A DNA stretch of 38,717 nt from assembly GCA_038255145.1 (NCBI GenBank), contig JBBSLP010000060.1, positions 1 to 38,717 on the forward strand, written 5' to 3'. The notes under the pieces were generated by a model. That model saw nothing but the letters and a program-made list of their open reading frames with translations. It made no database searches and was not told the DNA's origin. Made by a program: the position numbers and the translations under genes. Below, one piece after another: positions 14,355-24,113 of this stretch. The first letter of the stretch is position 1. Each line of letters begins with the position of its first letter. The stretch is from WHTX01 sp038255145. GTDB lineage: Bacteria > Actinomycetota > Acidimicrobiia > Acidimicrobiales > CAIXPF01.

Positions 14355-14360
14355 TACAAT
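14355..14360 (+). promoter_or_regulatory. -10 box (TACAAT) for clpC
   Basis: A near-consensus TACAAT lies about 40 bases before the clpC start, giving a conventional leader with an RBS (GGGAGG at about 14387-14392). No strong -35 is visible at 17-18 bases, suggesting an activator such as ClgR may be needed (inference from other actinobacteria). Confidence 0.4.
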
Positions 14361-14399
14361 TCGGCCACACGAGTCCACCCCGCCGTGGGAGGCGCCGCC

Positions 14400-16919
<2,520 letters not shown>

Positions 16920-16923
16920 GCAC

Positions 16924-16943
16924 GGCGGGGCTCCTGCCCCGCC
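16924..16943 (+). terminator. First hairpin after clpC
   Basis: GGCGGGG (16924-16930), six-base loop, CCCCGCC (16937-16943), directly behind the clpC stop. Perfect 7-bp stem without U-tract. Confidence 0.55.
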
Positions 16944-16960
16944 CGACAGCGGTGAACAAC

Positions 16961-16989
16961 GGTCACCCCGCCCAAGTGGCGGGGTGACC
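16961..16989 (+). terminator. Second, stronger hairpin after clpC
   Basis: GGTCACCCCGCC (16961-16972) pairs perfectly with GGCGGGGTGACC (16978-16989) around a five-base loop CAAGT. A 12-bp GC-rich stem of this kind is the usual form of terminators in high-GC actinobacteria. Confidence 0.7.
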
Positions 16990-17041
16990 CGCGTATCGAT
17001 CCAGGTCGGCGACGGTGAACGGTGGGGGGCGGCCCATCGTC

Positions 17042-17047
17042 TAGCGT
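17042..17047 (+). promoter_or_regulatory. -10-like box before the lipoprotein fusion gene
   Basis: TAGCGT lies nine bases before ATG 17057. There is no Shine-Dalgarno sequence, so a very short leader or none is likely. Confidence 0.3.
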
Positions 17048-17056
17048 CAGCACGCG

Positions 17057-18871
17057 ATGCTGGCGGTCGCCTCTGCCCACCCACGCCGAACCCGGGCGCG
17101 CTGCCGCGCCCTCGTACTCGTCGTCACCCTCGTGGTCCTCCTGGCCGGTTGTCGAGCCGACGTCGCCATGCGCGTCGATGTCGACGACGACGGTGGAGGT
17201 CTGGTCACCGTCGTGGTGCGCCTCGACGTCGAAGCCGCGGCCCGCACGGTGTGGAGCGAGGGGTCCCTCCCCCTCACCGACCTGCGGGACACGGGCTGGG
17301 CGGTGACCGACCCGGTGCGCCAGCCCGACGGTGGGGCCGTCATCACCGCCACCAAGGGGTTCAGCCAGCCCGACCAGCTCGCCGCCGTGCTGGCACAGGT
17401 GTCGGGGCCCGACGGTCCCCTGAAGGGTTTCCAGCTGGAGCGCAAGAAGTCCTTCGGCAACGAGACCTGGGACCTGACCGGCACCATCGACCTGCGGGGC
17501 GGCCTGGCCTTCCTCAGCGACCCCACCCTCACGGCCGCCCTGGGCGGCTACCCCCTGGGCTACCCGCCCGAGGTCATCACCCAGCTCACGGGGGGCCAGC
17601 CCCTGGAGTCGCTGGTCGGCATCAACTTCGCCACGGCCCTGCCCGGCAAGCTCGGGGGCAACAGCGGCTCGGTGATCGACGAGCAGCCACCGACCACGAC
17701 GACGGCACCGGGCACCGACCCCGCGTCGGTGCCCGACGTGGGCAAGGCCCGCAAGCTCGTCACGTGGACGCCGACGTTCGCCGACACCAACCCCACCAAC
17801 GTGCGGGCGGTGTCGTCGGAGTCCCAGCTCGTCCCCCGCCTGTGGCGGTGGTTGGGCCTGGCCGTCCTCGCCCTGGGCGCCTGCGTGCTCGTCTACCAGG
17901 TGGGCTTCGGCCTGCTCGAGCGACGACGGGAGCGACGCCGGGTGCAACGTCGTCTGGCCCGCCGGCCGGCCACCGTGTCCGACACCGCCCCTGGGGGTCC
18001 CGAGCCCGAACCTGACCTCGACCTCGATCCCCACCTCGAGCCGGCGGCCTACGCACCCGTCCCCGAGCGGCGCTTCCAGGACCCGCGGACGACCAGACCC
18101 CGGCTCCACGACGCCGCAGAACTGGACGAGGCCGGCTCCGATGACCACGACCCGGGCCTCGTCCGGGCCCGGACCGACACCGACGGCCTGGTGCGGGCCC
18201 GACCCATCCCCGCCGCCTCCCCCGTGCTGGCCGCCCCCGCCCCCGTGCCCCCGCCCCGCCCGGCCGGGGGCCTGCGCCTGGTCGTCATCGAGACGGCCGG
18301 GGTGCTGTTCTCGGTGGTCGACCCCGTCGACGAGCTGCTCGTGCCCTACGCCCGGGCCCGGGGATCGTCGCTGGCCGCCAGCCAGATCAACGACTGGTAC
18401 GTGGCCCGCATCGTCGGCGGGTTGCCAGCTGCGGACTTCTGGGCCGGCCTGGGCGTGCCCGGGGACCCCGTCCTGCTCGACGACGGCTACGCCCGGCGTT
18501 ACGAGCTGGCCCCCGACATCCTCGACTTCCTGCGCCAGGCCCGCGGTCGGGGCCTCGAGGTGACCGCGGTGGGCGAGGAGGTGGCTGACTGGGTGCAGGT
18601 GTTCCGTCAGCGCTACCCGCTCGACGACGTCGTCGGTGGCTGGATCAGCGGTGCCGACCTGGGGGTGCGCCCCCCGCACCCCACGTTGCTGGCCGCCGCC
18701 GCCCGCTCGACGGGGGTGCCGCCCGGCTCGACCATGGTCATCTCCCGGTCCACAGCCATGCTCGACCTGGCCCGGCGGCGGGGTTCACGCACGGTGCAGT
18801 ACGCCCCCACCGAGGCGACGCCGGCCGGCGACCACCCCGTGCTGCGCAGCTTCGCCAGCGTCGGGACCTGA
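17057..18871 (+). CDS. LppM-like lipoprotein fused through a membrane helix to a degenerate HAD-like domain
   Basis: This 604-residue fusion has three parts. Residues 1-34 are a signal sequence with lipobox LAGC, and about 35-250 match the LppM-type domain (VAMRVDVDDDGGGLVTVVVRLD), so this part should be outside and lipid-anchored. A transmembrane helix follows at about 260-287 and an Arg-rich stop (RRRERRRVQRR), then a 100-residue Pro/Asp-rich linker and a cytoplasmic C-terminal region (about 405-600) with the course of a HAD hydrolase. The HAD catalytic motifs are lost: motif I reads VIETAGVL (E412) in place of the DxG/DxD Asp pair, and the last motif reads VISRSTAMLD where DD is usual. It is predicted inactive as a phosphatase. 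It is followed by convergent ppa. Confidence 0.7.
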   Translation: MLAVASAHPRRTRARCRALVLVVTLVVLLAGCRADVAMRVDVDDDGGGLVTVVVRLDVEAAARTVWSEGSLPLTDLRDTGWAVTDPVRQPDGGAVITATKGFSQPDQLAAVLAQVSGPDGPLKGFQLERKKSFGNETWDLTGTIDLRGGLAFLSDPTLTAALGGYPLGYPPEVITQLTGGQPLESLVGINFATALPGKLGGNSGSVIDEQPPTTTTAPGTDPASVPDVGKARKLVTWTPTFADTNPTNVRAVSSESQLVPRLWRWLGLAVLALGACVLVYQVGFGLLERRRERRRVQRRLARRPATVSDTAPGGPEPEPDLDLDPHLEPAAYAPVPERRFQDPRTTRPRLHDAAELDEAGSDDHDPGLVRARTDTDGLVRARPIPAASPVLAAPAPVPPPRPAGGLRLVVIETAGVLFSVVDPVDELLVPYARARGSSLAASQINDWYVARIVGGLPAADFWAGLGVPGDPVLLDDGYARRYELAPDILDFLRQARGRGLEVTAVGEEVADWVQVFRQRYPLDDVVGGWISGADLGVRPPHPTLLAAAARSTGVPPGSTMVISRSTAMLDLARRRGSRTVQYAPTEATPAGDHPVLRSFASVGT

Positions 18872-18884
18872 CCTCAGAGGTCAG
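18868..18884. terminator. Palindrome between convergent genes
   Basis: CTGACCTC-A-GAGGTCAG has perfect 8-base arms around one central base and includes the stop codon of the upstream gene. It is probably a bidirectional terminator, although a stem with a one-base loop would need to open a few pairs; a binding site is the alternative. Confidence 0.4.
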
Positions 18885-18969
18885 GGCACCGTAAGGCCGC
18901 CCCCAGTCGCCCGGTGGGGCCCTGCGCCCCCCCGTGGCGCCGGCGGGCTCAGCGAGGCCTCAGGGCGCC

Positions 18970-19461
18970 TCAGTGCCCGTCGTGGGGCACGTAGCTGTTG
19001 CGGGCGTCCTCGATGGCGGCCATGGCCGAGTCGAGGCCTTCCCAGCCCCGCACCTCGGTGCTCTTGCCCGGCTCGAGCTCCTTGTAGGCCTCGAAGAAGT
19101 GGTGGATCTCGGCCCGCAGGTGGGGGCGTAGATCGTCGACGTCGACGATGTGCTCCCAACGGGGGTCCCCGGCGGGCACGCACAGCACCTTGGCGTCGGG
19201 TCCTGCCTCGTCGTGCATCCAGAACACGCCGATGGGCCGGGCCCAGATGTGGCAGCCCGGGAACGTGGGCTCGTCGAGGAGCACGAGCACGTCCAGGGGG
19301 TCACCGTCTCCGGCCAGGGTGTCGGGGATGAACCCGTAGTCAGCGGGATAGGTCATGGCGGTGAACAGGTGGCGATCGAGCCACACCCGTCCCGTCACGT
19401 GGTCCATCTCGTACTTGTTCCTGGATCCCTTGGGGATCTCGACGACCACCTCGATGCGCAC
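18970..19461 (-). CDS. ppa: Inorganic pyrophosphatase, family I
   Basis: It hydrolyses cytosolic pyrophosphate to phosphate, pulling biosynthetic reactions forward. The 163-residue length is normal. Signatures present are EIPKGSRNKYEMDH near the start, YPADYGFIPDT, and the metal-binding DGDPLDVLVL, followed by GPDAKVLCVP. All the Asp ligands in DGDPLD are kept. GTG 19461 gives MRIEVVVEIPKGSRNKYE, matching the family's usual N-terminal length; longer in-frame extensions are low-complexity. No ribosome site is visible. The gene converges on the lipoprotein fusion and diverges from radA with 73 bases between starts. Confidence 0.93.
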   Translation of the reverse strand: MRIEVVVEIPKGSRNKYEMDHVTGRVWLDRHLFTAMTYPADYGFIPDTLAGDGDPLDVLVLLDEPTFPGCHIWARPIGVFWMHDEAGPDAKVLCVPAGDPRWEHIVDVDDLRPHLRAEIHHFFEAYKELEPGKSTEVRGWEGLDSAMAAIEDARNSYVPHDGH

Positions 19462-19522
19462 GGGGGCCAAGGCTAGGGGGGGAACGACGCCGTGAGCGGC
19501 GGCCGCTGTCACACCGGGAGGC

Positions 19523-19528
19523 CATACT
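19523..19528 (+). promoter_or_regulatory. -10 box of leaderless promoter for radA
   Basis: CATACT (with TACT core) ends six bases before ATG 19535 and there is no ribosome site in the gap. Confidence 0.35.
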
Positions 19529-19534
19529 GCGCCC

Positions 19535-20926
19535 ATGGTCGGTTCCGCGCGTCCTCCCAGCCGGTCACCGGGGCGCGCCCCCCGCACGACCTACCAGTGC
19601 AGCGCGTGCGGGACGAGCTCGCCACGGTGGACGGGTCGGTGCCCGGGTTGCGGCGAGTGGAACCAGGTCGAGCAGGTGGTTGCCACCGCCACCCGCGCTC
19701 CCGTCGTGGCCCCCACCACCCGGGCCCGGCCCATCACCGACGTGCCCGTGCTCGGCGCCCGTCCCCGGCCCACGGGCATGGCCGAGCTCGACCGCGTCCT
19801 GGTGGGAGGCCTGGTCGCCGGCTCGGTGACCCTGGTGGGCGGCGAGCCCGGGGTGGGCAAGTCCACCCTGCTGCTCCAGGCCCTGGGCACCCTGGTCGCC
19901 GCGGGGGGCCGGGCCCTCTACGTCACCGCCGAGGAGGCGGCCCACCAGGTGCAGGCCCGGGCCGAACGCCTGGGCGCCCTGCACCAGGAGCTGTGGCTGG
20001 CCGCGGAGACGTCGCTCGATGCCGTCGTCGGCCACATCCTCGAGGTCCGGCCCGACGTGGCCGTCGTCGACTCGGTCCAGGCCGTGCACAGCAGCGCCCA
20101 CGAGGCCCCTCCCGGCTCGGTGACCCAGGTCCGTGAAGTCGCCCACCGACTGGCCGAGGTGGCTCGGGAGCACAGGGTGGCCATCGTGCTCGTGGGCCAC
20201 GTCACCAAGGACGGGGCCCTGGCCGGACCCCGCCAGCTCGAACACCTGGTCGACACCGTGTTGGGCTTCGAGGGCGACCGCCACCACGCCCTGCGTCAGC
20301 TGCGGGCCGTGAAGCACCGCTACGGCCCCACCCACGAGCTGGGCCTGTTCGAGATGGGCGAGGGTGGCCTGACCGCGGTGGCCGACCCCTCGGGCGCCTT
20401 CCTGGCCGACCGCCTGGCCGGGGTGGCCGGTTCCGTGGTCTTCCCCCTGCTCGACGGGCGCCGGCCCCTGCTCGTCGAGCTCCAGGCCCTGGTGTCCCCG
20501 GCGTCGGGGGGCAGCCCCCGTCGGTCGGCGGAGGGCATCGACGGCGGCCGTCTGGCCCTGGTGCTGGCTGTGCTCGAGCAGCGGGCCGGGGTGCAGGTGT
20601 CAGGGCGCGACGTGCTCAGCGTGGCCGTGGGCGGGGTCCGGGTGGCCGAGCCCGCCGCCGACCTTCCCCTGGCCCTGGCCGTGGCCAGCGCCGCCCTCGA
20701 CGTGGCCCTGCCCGCGGGATTGGCCGCCTGTGGCGAGCTCGGCCTGGGTGGCGAGATCCGCATCGTGCCCCGCCTCGACGGCCGGGTGGCCGAGGCCCAG
20801 CGCCTGGGCTTCGACCGCATCCTCGTGCCTGCCGCCACCGCGGCGTCGACCCCGGGCCCCGCCGTCCGTGGGGTGCGCACCCTGTTCGACGCCCTGGTGG
20901 CTGCAGGTCTGGGGCCGAGGTCGTGA
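19535..20926 (+). CDS. radA: DNA repair protein RadA (Sms)
   Basis: RadA is a RecA-related ATPase that aids branch migration and processing of recombination intermediates. The 463-residue protein has a C4 zinc finger (C22, C25, C36, C39), Walker A GEPGVGKS (103-110), a Walker B region VAVVDSVQAV, and a Lon-like C-terminal domain (from about 310, SAEGIDGGRLALVLAVLEQRAG). The RadA-specific KNRFG motif is K260-HRYG here, a conservative change. The N-terminal 15 residues before the finger are Arg/Pro-rich and variable. disA follows 109 bases downstream, the pairing seen in many Gram-positives, where DisA monitors DNA integrity with RadA. Confidence 0.93.
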   Translation: MVGSARPPSRSPGRAPRTTYQCSACGTSSPRWTGRCPGCGEWNQVEQVVATATRAPVVAPTTRARPITDVPVLGARPRPTGMAELDRVLVGGLVAGSVTLVGGEPGVGKSTLLLQALGTLVAAGGRALYVTAEEAAHQVQARAERLGALHQELWLAAETSLDAVVGHILEVRPDVAVVDSVQAVHSSAHEAPPGSVTQVREVAHRLAEVAREHRVAIVLVGHVTKDGALAGPRQLEHLVDTVLGFEGDRHHALRQLRAVKHRYGPTHELGLFEMGEGGLTAVADPSGAFLADRLAGVAGSVVFPLLDGRRPLLVELQALVSPASGGSPRRSAEGIDGGRLALVLAVLEQRAGVQVSGRDVLSVAVGGVRVAEPAADLPLALAVASAALDVALPAGLAACGELGLGGEIRIVPRLDGRVAEAQRLGFDRILVPAATAASTPGPAVRGVRTLFDALVAAGLGPRS

Positions 20927-21023
20927 CCGCAGGCCTGTACCGGCGCGCCTGCCGCGGGCGGGGCTCGTGAAGGGCCGCCACCACCACCGGTCCAGCGGGA
21001 AGAACGCTGGTGGTGGCGCCAAC

Positions 21024-21029
21024 TACTAT
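21024..21029 (+). promoter_or_regulatory. -10 box of leaderless promoter for disA
   Basis: TACTAT ends six bases before GTG 21036. This close fit supports GTG 21036 as the start, in preference to the in-frame GTG at 20967, and gives disA a promoter separate from radA. Confidence 0.5.
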
Positions 21030-21035
21030 GGCCGC

Positions 21036-22109
21036 GTGGGCGCTTCCCCCAGTCTGCAGATGCTGGCAGCGCTGGCGGCGGTGGCCCCCGGCCAGCCCTT
21101 GCGCGAGGGACTGGAGCGCATCCGCGACTCGAACCGCGGCGCCCTCGTCGTCATCAGCGACGATCCAGCCGTGCTCGCCATCTGCTCGGGCGGCTTCCTG
21201 CTCGACGCCGCCTTCACCCCCCAGCGCCTGTCCGAGCTGGCCAAGATGGACGGCGCCATCATCCTGGCCAACGACGCCAGCCGCATCGCCCGGGCCAACG
21301 TCCACCTCGTGCCCGACCCCACCGTCCCCACGTCGGAGACGGGGACCCGGCACCGCACCGCCGAACGGGTGGCCCGTTCCCTGGGCGTTCCCGTGGTGTC
21401 GGTGTCCGAGTCGCGCGACGCCATAACCGTCTACCTCGAGGACGAGCAGCGTCCCCTCGTGCCCTCCTCCATGCTGCTGGCCCGGGCCAACCAGGCCCTG
21501 CAGACCCTCGAGCAGTACCGCAAGCGCCTCGACGTCACCTCGGCCGAGCTCGCCGCCCTCGAGGTCGAGGACCTGGTCACGGTGCGTGACGCCGTGAGCT
21601 TGCTGCAGCGGGCCGAGATGGTGCGCCGCATCGCCGAAGAGGTCGACGTGGCCATCATCGAGCTGGGCACCGATGGCCGGCTCGTGCGCCTCCAGCTCGA
21701 GGAGCTGTTGGGTGGGGCCACCGACAACCTGCGCCTGGTGCTGCGGGACTACCTGCGTGAGGACGCCGACTGGCTGCTCGACGACGCCATCGGCATGTTG
21801 GACTCGTTCCGCGACGAGGAGCTGCTCGACCTGCGCCTGGTGGCCACCCGCATGCGCCTGGCCGGCCAGCCCGCCGACCTCGACGAGAGCCTCGAACCCC
21901 GTGGTGTGCGCCTGTTGACCCGGGTGCCCCGGCTCCCCGACGCCCTGGTGGAGCGCCTGGTGGGCCGCTTCGGGTCGCTGCAGAAGATCCTGCGGGCCAC
22001 CCCCCAGGAGATCGCCGAGGTCGCCGGGCTGGACGAGGCCCGGGCCCGGTCCATCAAGGACAGCCTGGGACGGCTGGCCGAGACCAGCATCCTCGACCAC
22101 TACGCCTGA
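21036..22109 (+). CDS. disA: DNA integrity scanning protein, diadenylate cyclase DisA
   Basis: DisA joins two ATP into cyclic di-AMP while sliding on DNA, and stops at branched structures. The 357-residue length matches the family. The DAC domain (about 10-145) has both active-site motifs, D72-G-A74 (KMDGAIIL) and R105-H-R107 (GTRHRTAERVA). A long helical linker follows (about 150-285), and the C-terminal helix-hairpin-helix DNA-binding domain (about 290-357) reads FGSLQKILRATPQEIAEVAGLDEARARSI. All key residues are present, so it should be active. Start GTG 21036 is supported by the promoter and family length. It lies behind radA in the usual order. Confidence 0.94.
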   Translation: MGASPSLQMLAALAAVAPGQPLREGLERIRDSNRGALVVISDDPAVLAICSGGFLLDAAFTPQRLSELAKMDGAIILANDASRIARANVHLVPDPTVPTSETGTRHRTAERVARSLGVPVVSVSESRDAITVYLEDEQRPLVPSSMLLARANQALQTLEQYRKRLDVTSAELAALEVEDLVTVRDAVSLLQRAEMVRRIAEEVDVAIIELGTDGRLVRLQLEELLGGATDNLRLVLRDYLREDADWLLDDAIGMLDSFRDEELLDLRLVATRMRLAGQPADLDESLEPRGVRLLTRVPRLPDALVERLVGRFGSLQKILRATPQEIAEVAGLDEARARSIKDSLGRLAETSILDHYA

Positions 22110-22152
22110 GGTGGCGACTCCCCAGCGGAGGCCCCCCCGGCGGGTGGGAGGG

Positions 22153-22812
22153 TCAGCGAGCCCGGCGGGTGAGCTGCTCGCGGTCGGTGATGATGTACTT
22201 GCGGTCACCCTGCTCGACCCAGCCCAGGCGCACGAAGCTGGCGATGGCCTTGTTCACCCGCTCACGCGACGCCCCGACCATGCCCGCCAGTTCTTCCTGG
22301 GTCACCGGCAGGGTGAACTCGTCGGCGTCGCCGGCCAGTTCGAGCAGGCGCTTGGCCGTGCGCCCGGTCACGTCGAGGAAGACGGCGTCGGCCAGGGCCT
22401 CGTCGGTGACGCGGATGCGCCGGGCGAAGAGCTCGACCACGTACCAGAGCAGCTGGGGCTGGCTGTCGTACAGGGCCCGGATGGGGGCGTAGGGGATGGC
22501 CACCATCTCCGACGTGGTCAGCGCCCGGGCGTCGGCCGATCGCCCGCCCTCGTCGAACAGCGGCATCTCGCCGAACAGGTCGCCCGGCTCCATCAGCGCG
22601 ACCAGCGATTCGCGGCCGTCCACGGATCGGTTGGCGATGGCGATGCGGCCCGATGCCACGATGAAGAGCTCCTCGGCCCGGTCCCTCTCACCGAAGAGCA
22701 CGTCCCCCCGGTGGACCCTGCGTGACACCGCCGCGGATCGCAGCGCCTCGAGGGCATCGGCCTCGAGGTCACGGAAGAGCTCAGTGTTGCGCAGCAGGTT
22801 GACGTCCACCAT
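22153..22812 (-). CDS. Crp/Fnr-family transcription regulator
   Basis: This 219-residue regulator has an N-terminal cyclic-nucleotide-type beta-barrel (about 10-120; RRVHRGDVLFGERDRAEELFIVASGRIAI and GDLFGEMPLFDEGGRSADARALT). A dimer helix follows, then a C-terminal winged helix (about 150-215) with LPVTQEELAGMVGASRERVNKAIASFVRLGWV as recognition region. GEMPLFDEGGRSADA departs from the strict cAMP-binding signature (GE...RxA) but keeps Glu and Arg, so cAMP binding is possible, not certain. It is close to the GlxR/Crp type of actinobacteria. It is transcribed away from ispDF and convergently with disA. A TAGGGT -10 box lies seven bases before ATG 22812. Confidence 0.88.
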   Translation of the reverse strand: MVDVNLLRNTELFRDLEADALEALRSAAVSRRVHRGDVLFGERDRAEELFIVASGRIAIANRSVDGRESLVALMEPGDLFGEMPLFDEGGRSADARALTTSEMVAIPYAPIRALYDSQPQLLWYVVELFARRIRVTDEALADAVFLDVTGRTAKRLLELAGDADEFTLPVTQEELAGMVGASRERVNKAIASFVRLGWVEQGDRKYIITDREQLTRRAR

Positions 22813-22819
22813 TGCCGAA

Positions 22820-22825
22820 ACCCTA
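22820..22825 (-). promoter_or_regulatory. -10 box of leaderless promoter for the Crp-family gene
   Basis: On the reverse strand TAGGGT ends seven bases before ATG 22812. The divergent ispDF start is less than 100 bases away, so the regulator could act on both. Confidence 0.4.
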
Positions 22826-22904
22826 CTTATCCGGCCCGGCTCACGAGTGACCCGGGGCCCCTGGTACCCCCTATGAGCCCCCTGACCGCCCCCTGGGAGG
22901 CCCT

Positions 22905-24113
22905 GTGAGCGTGTGGACCATCGTCGTGGCCGCGGGCCGCGGCACCCGCTTCGGCCGCGCCAAGCAGTTCGAGACCCTGCGGGGACGACGGGTGCTCGAC
23001 TGGTCCCTGAGCGCGGCGTCGAGCGTCAGCGACGGCGTGGTGGTGGTGCTGCCTGCCGACGGCGTCGCGGACGACGCCGTCGACCTGCCGGCGGGGGTGC
23101 TGGTGGCCACCGGCGGCCCCAGCCGGTCGGCCTCGGTGCGCAACGGCCTCGCCCTCGTGCCCGGGGACGCCGACGTGGTCGTGGTCCACGACGCCGCCCG
23201 CCCCCTGGCCTCGGTCGCCCTGTTCAGCGCGGTCATCGACGCCGTGCGGGCCGGAGCCGACGGGGCCCTGCCCGCCGTGGCCGTGACCGACACCATCCGC
23301 CACGTGGGCGGGGGCACGGTGGACCGCTCCGAGCTCCTGGCCGTGCAGACCCCCCAGGCCTTCGCCGCCGCCGCCCTGCGCCGCGTGCACGCCACCGACG
23401 CCGAGGCCACCGACGACGCCGGGCTGGTCGAGGCGGCCGGGGGTCGGGTGGTGATCGTGGTCGGCGAAGCGGCCAACCAGAAGCTGACCAACCCCGCCGA
23501 CCTGGCCGTGGCCGCCGCCCTGGCCCCGGACCCGGGTGGCGCAGCGGCCACCGACGCGCACACCGAGACGGAACACGACGACACCGGAGGCGGACCCATG
23601 GACCTGCGGGTGGGACAGGGCTTCGACATCCACGCCTTCAGCGACGACCCGGCCCGGCCCCTGGTGTTGGGTGGGGTGGTGTTCCCCGGGGAGCGGGGCC
23701 TGGCCGGCCATAGCGACGCCGACGCCATCTGCCACGCCTGCACCGACGCCGTGCTCGGCGCCGCGGGCCTGGGTGACATCGGCCTGATGTTCCCCGACAC
23801 CGACCCCACCTTCGCCGGGGCCGACAGCGTGGTGCTGCTGACGGAGGCCGTGGCCCGGGTGCGGGCCGCCGGCTGGCAGGCGGCCAACATCGACTGCACC
23901 GTGGTGTGCGAGGCCCCCAAGCTGGCCCCCCGCCGCCTCGAGATCGAGGCCAGGCTGACGGCCGTGGTCGGCGCCCCGGTCACGGTGAAGGGCAAGCGGG
24001 CCGAGGGGCTGGGCTCGATCGGTCGGCGCGAGGGCGTAGCCTGCTGGGCCGTGGCCCTGCTGATCCGACCTCCCGCGCTCCGGCGCCCCGTGACCACGTC
24101 GAGCCCGTCATGA
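22905..24113 (+). CDS. ispDF: Bifunctional MEP-pathway enzyme IspDF
   Basis: A 402-residue fusion of two steps of the non-mevalonate isoprenoid pathway. Residues 1 to about 215 are IspD (MEP cytidylyltransferase): AAGRGTRFGRAKQF is the CTP-binding loop, and VVHDAARPL and AVTDTIR follow. After a 20-residue acidic linker (DAHTETEHDD), residues from about 232 are IspF (MEcPP synthase): GQGFDIHAF, the metal site GHSDADAICHA, DIGLMFPDTDP, and IDCTVVCEAPKL. Both sets of active-site motifs look complete. A ribosome site and ATG within the linker (23586-23600) could also yield IspF alone. The stop overlaps the next start (ATGA), so rlmB is translationally coupled. Confidence 0.93.
   Translation: MSVWTIVVAAGRGTRFGRAKQFETLRGRRVLDWSLSAASSVSDGVVVVLPADGVADDAVDLPAGVLVATGGPSRSASVRNGLALVPGDADVVVVHDAARPLASVALFSAVIDAVRAGADGALPAVAVTDTIRHVGGGTVDRSELLAVQTPQAFAAAALRRVHATDAEATDDAGLVEAAGGRVVIVVGEAANQKLTNPADLAVAAALAPDPGGAAATDAHTETEHDDTGGGPMDLRVGQGFDIHAFSDDPARPLVLGGVVFPGERGLAGHSDADAICHACTDAVLGAAGLGDIGLMFPDTDPTFAGADSVVLLTEAVARVRAAGWQAANIDCTVVCEAPKLAPRRLEIEARLTAVVGAPVTVKGKRAEGLGSIGRREGVACWAVALLIRPPALRRPVTTSSPS
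23586..23600 (+). promoter_or_regulatory. Internal ribosome binding site and ATG at the IspD/IspF junction
   Basis: GGAGG (23586-23590), a seven-base spacer and ATG (23598-23600) stand in frame exactly where the IspF domain begins (MDLRVGQGFDIHAF). This is a relic of separate genes or a working internal start. Confidence 0.55.

Noticed and set aside
20967..21035. Upstream GTG start for disA giving a His/Gly-rich extension
   Set aside because: The extension (GRHHHRSSGKNAGGG) is not family-like, and a -10 box fits the later GTG exactly.
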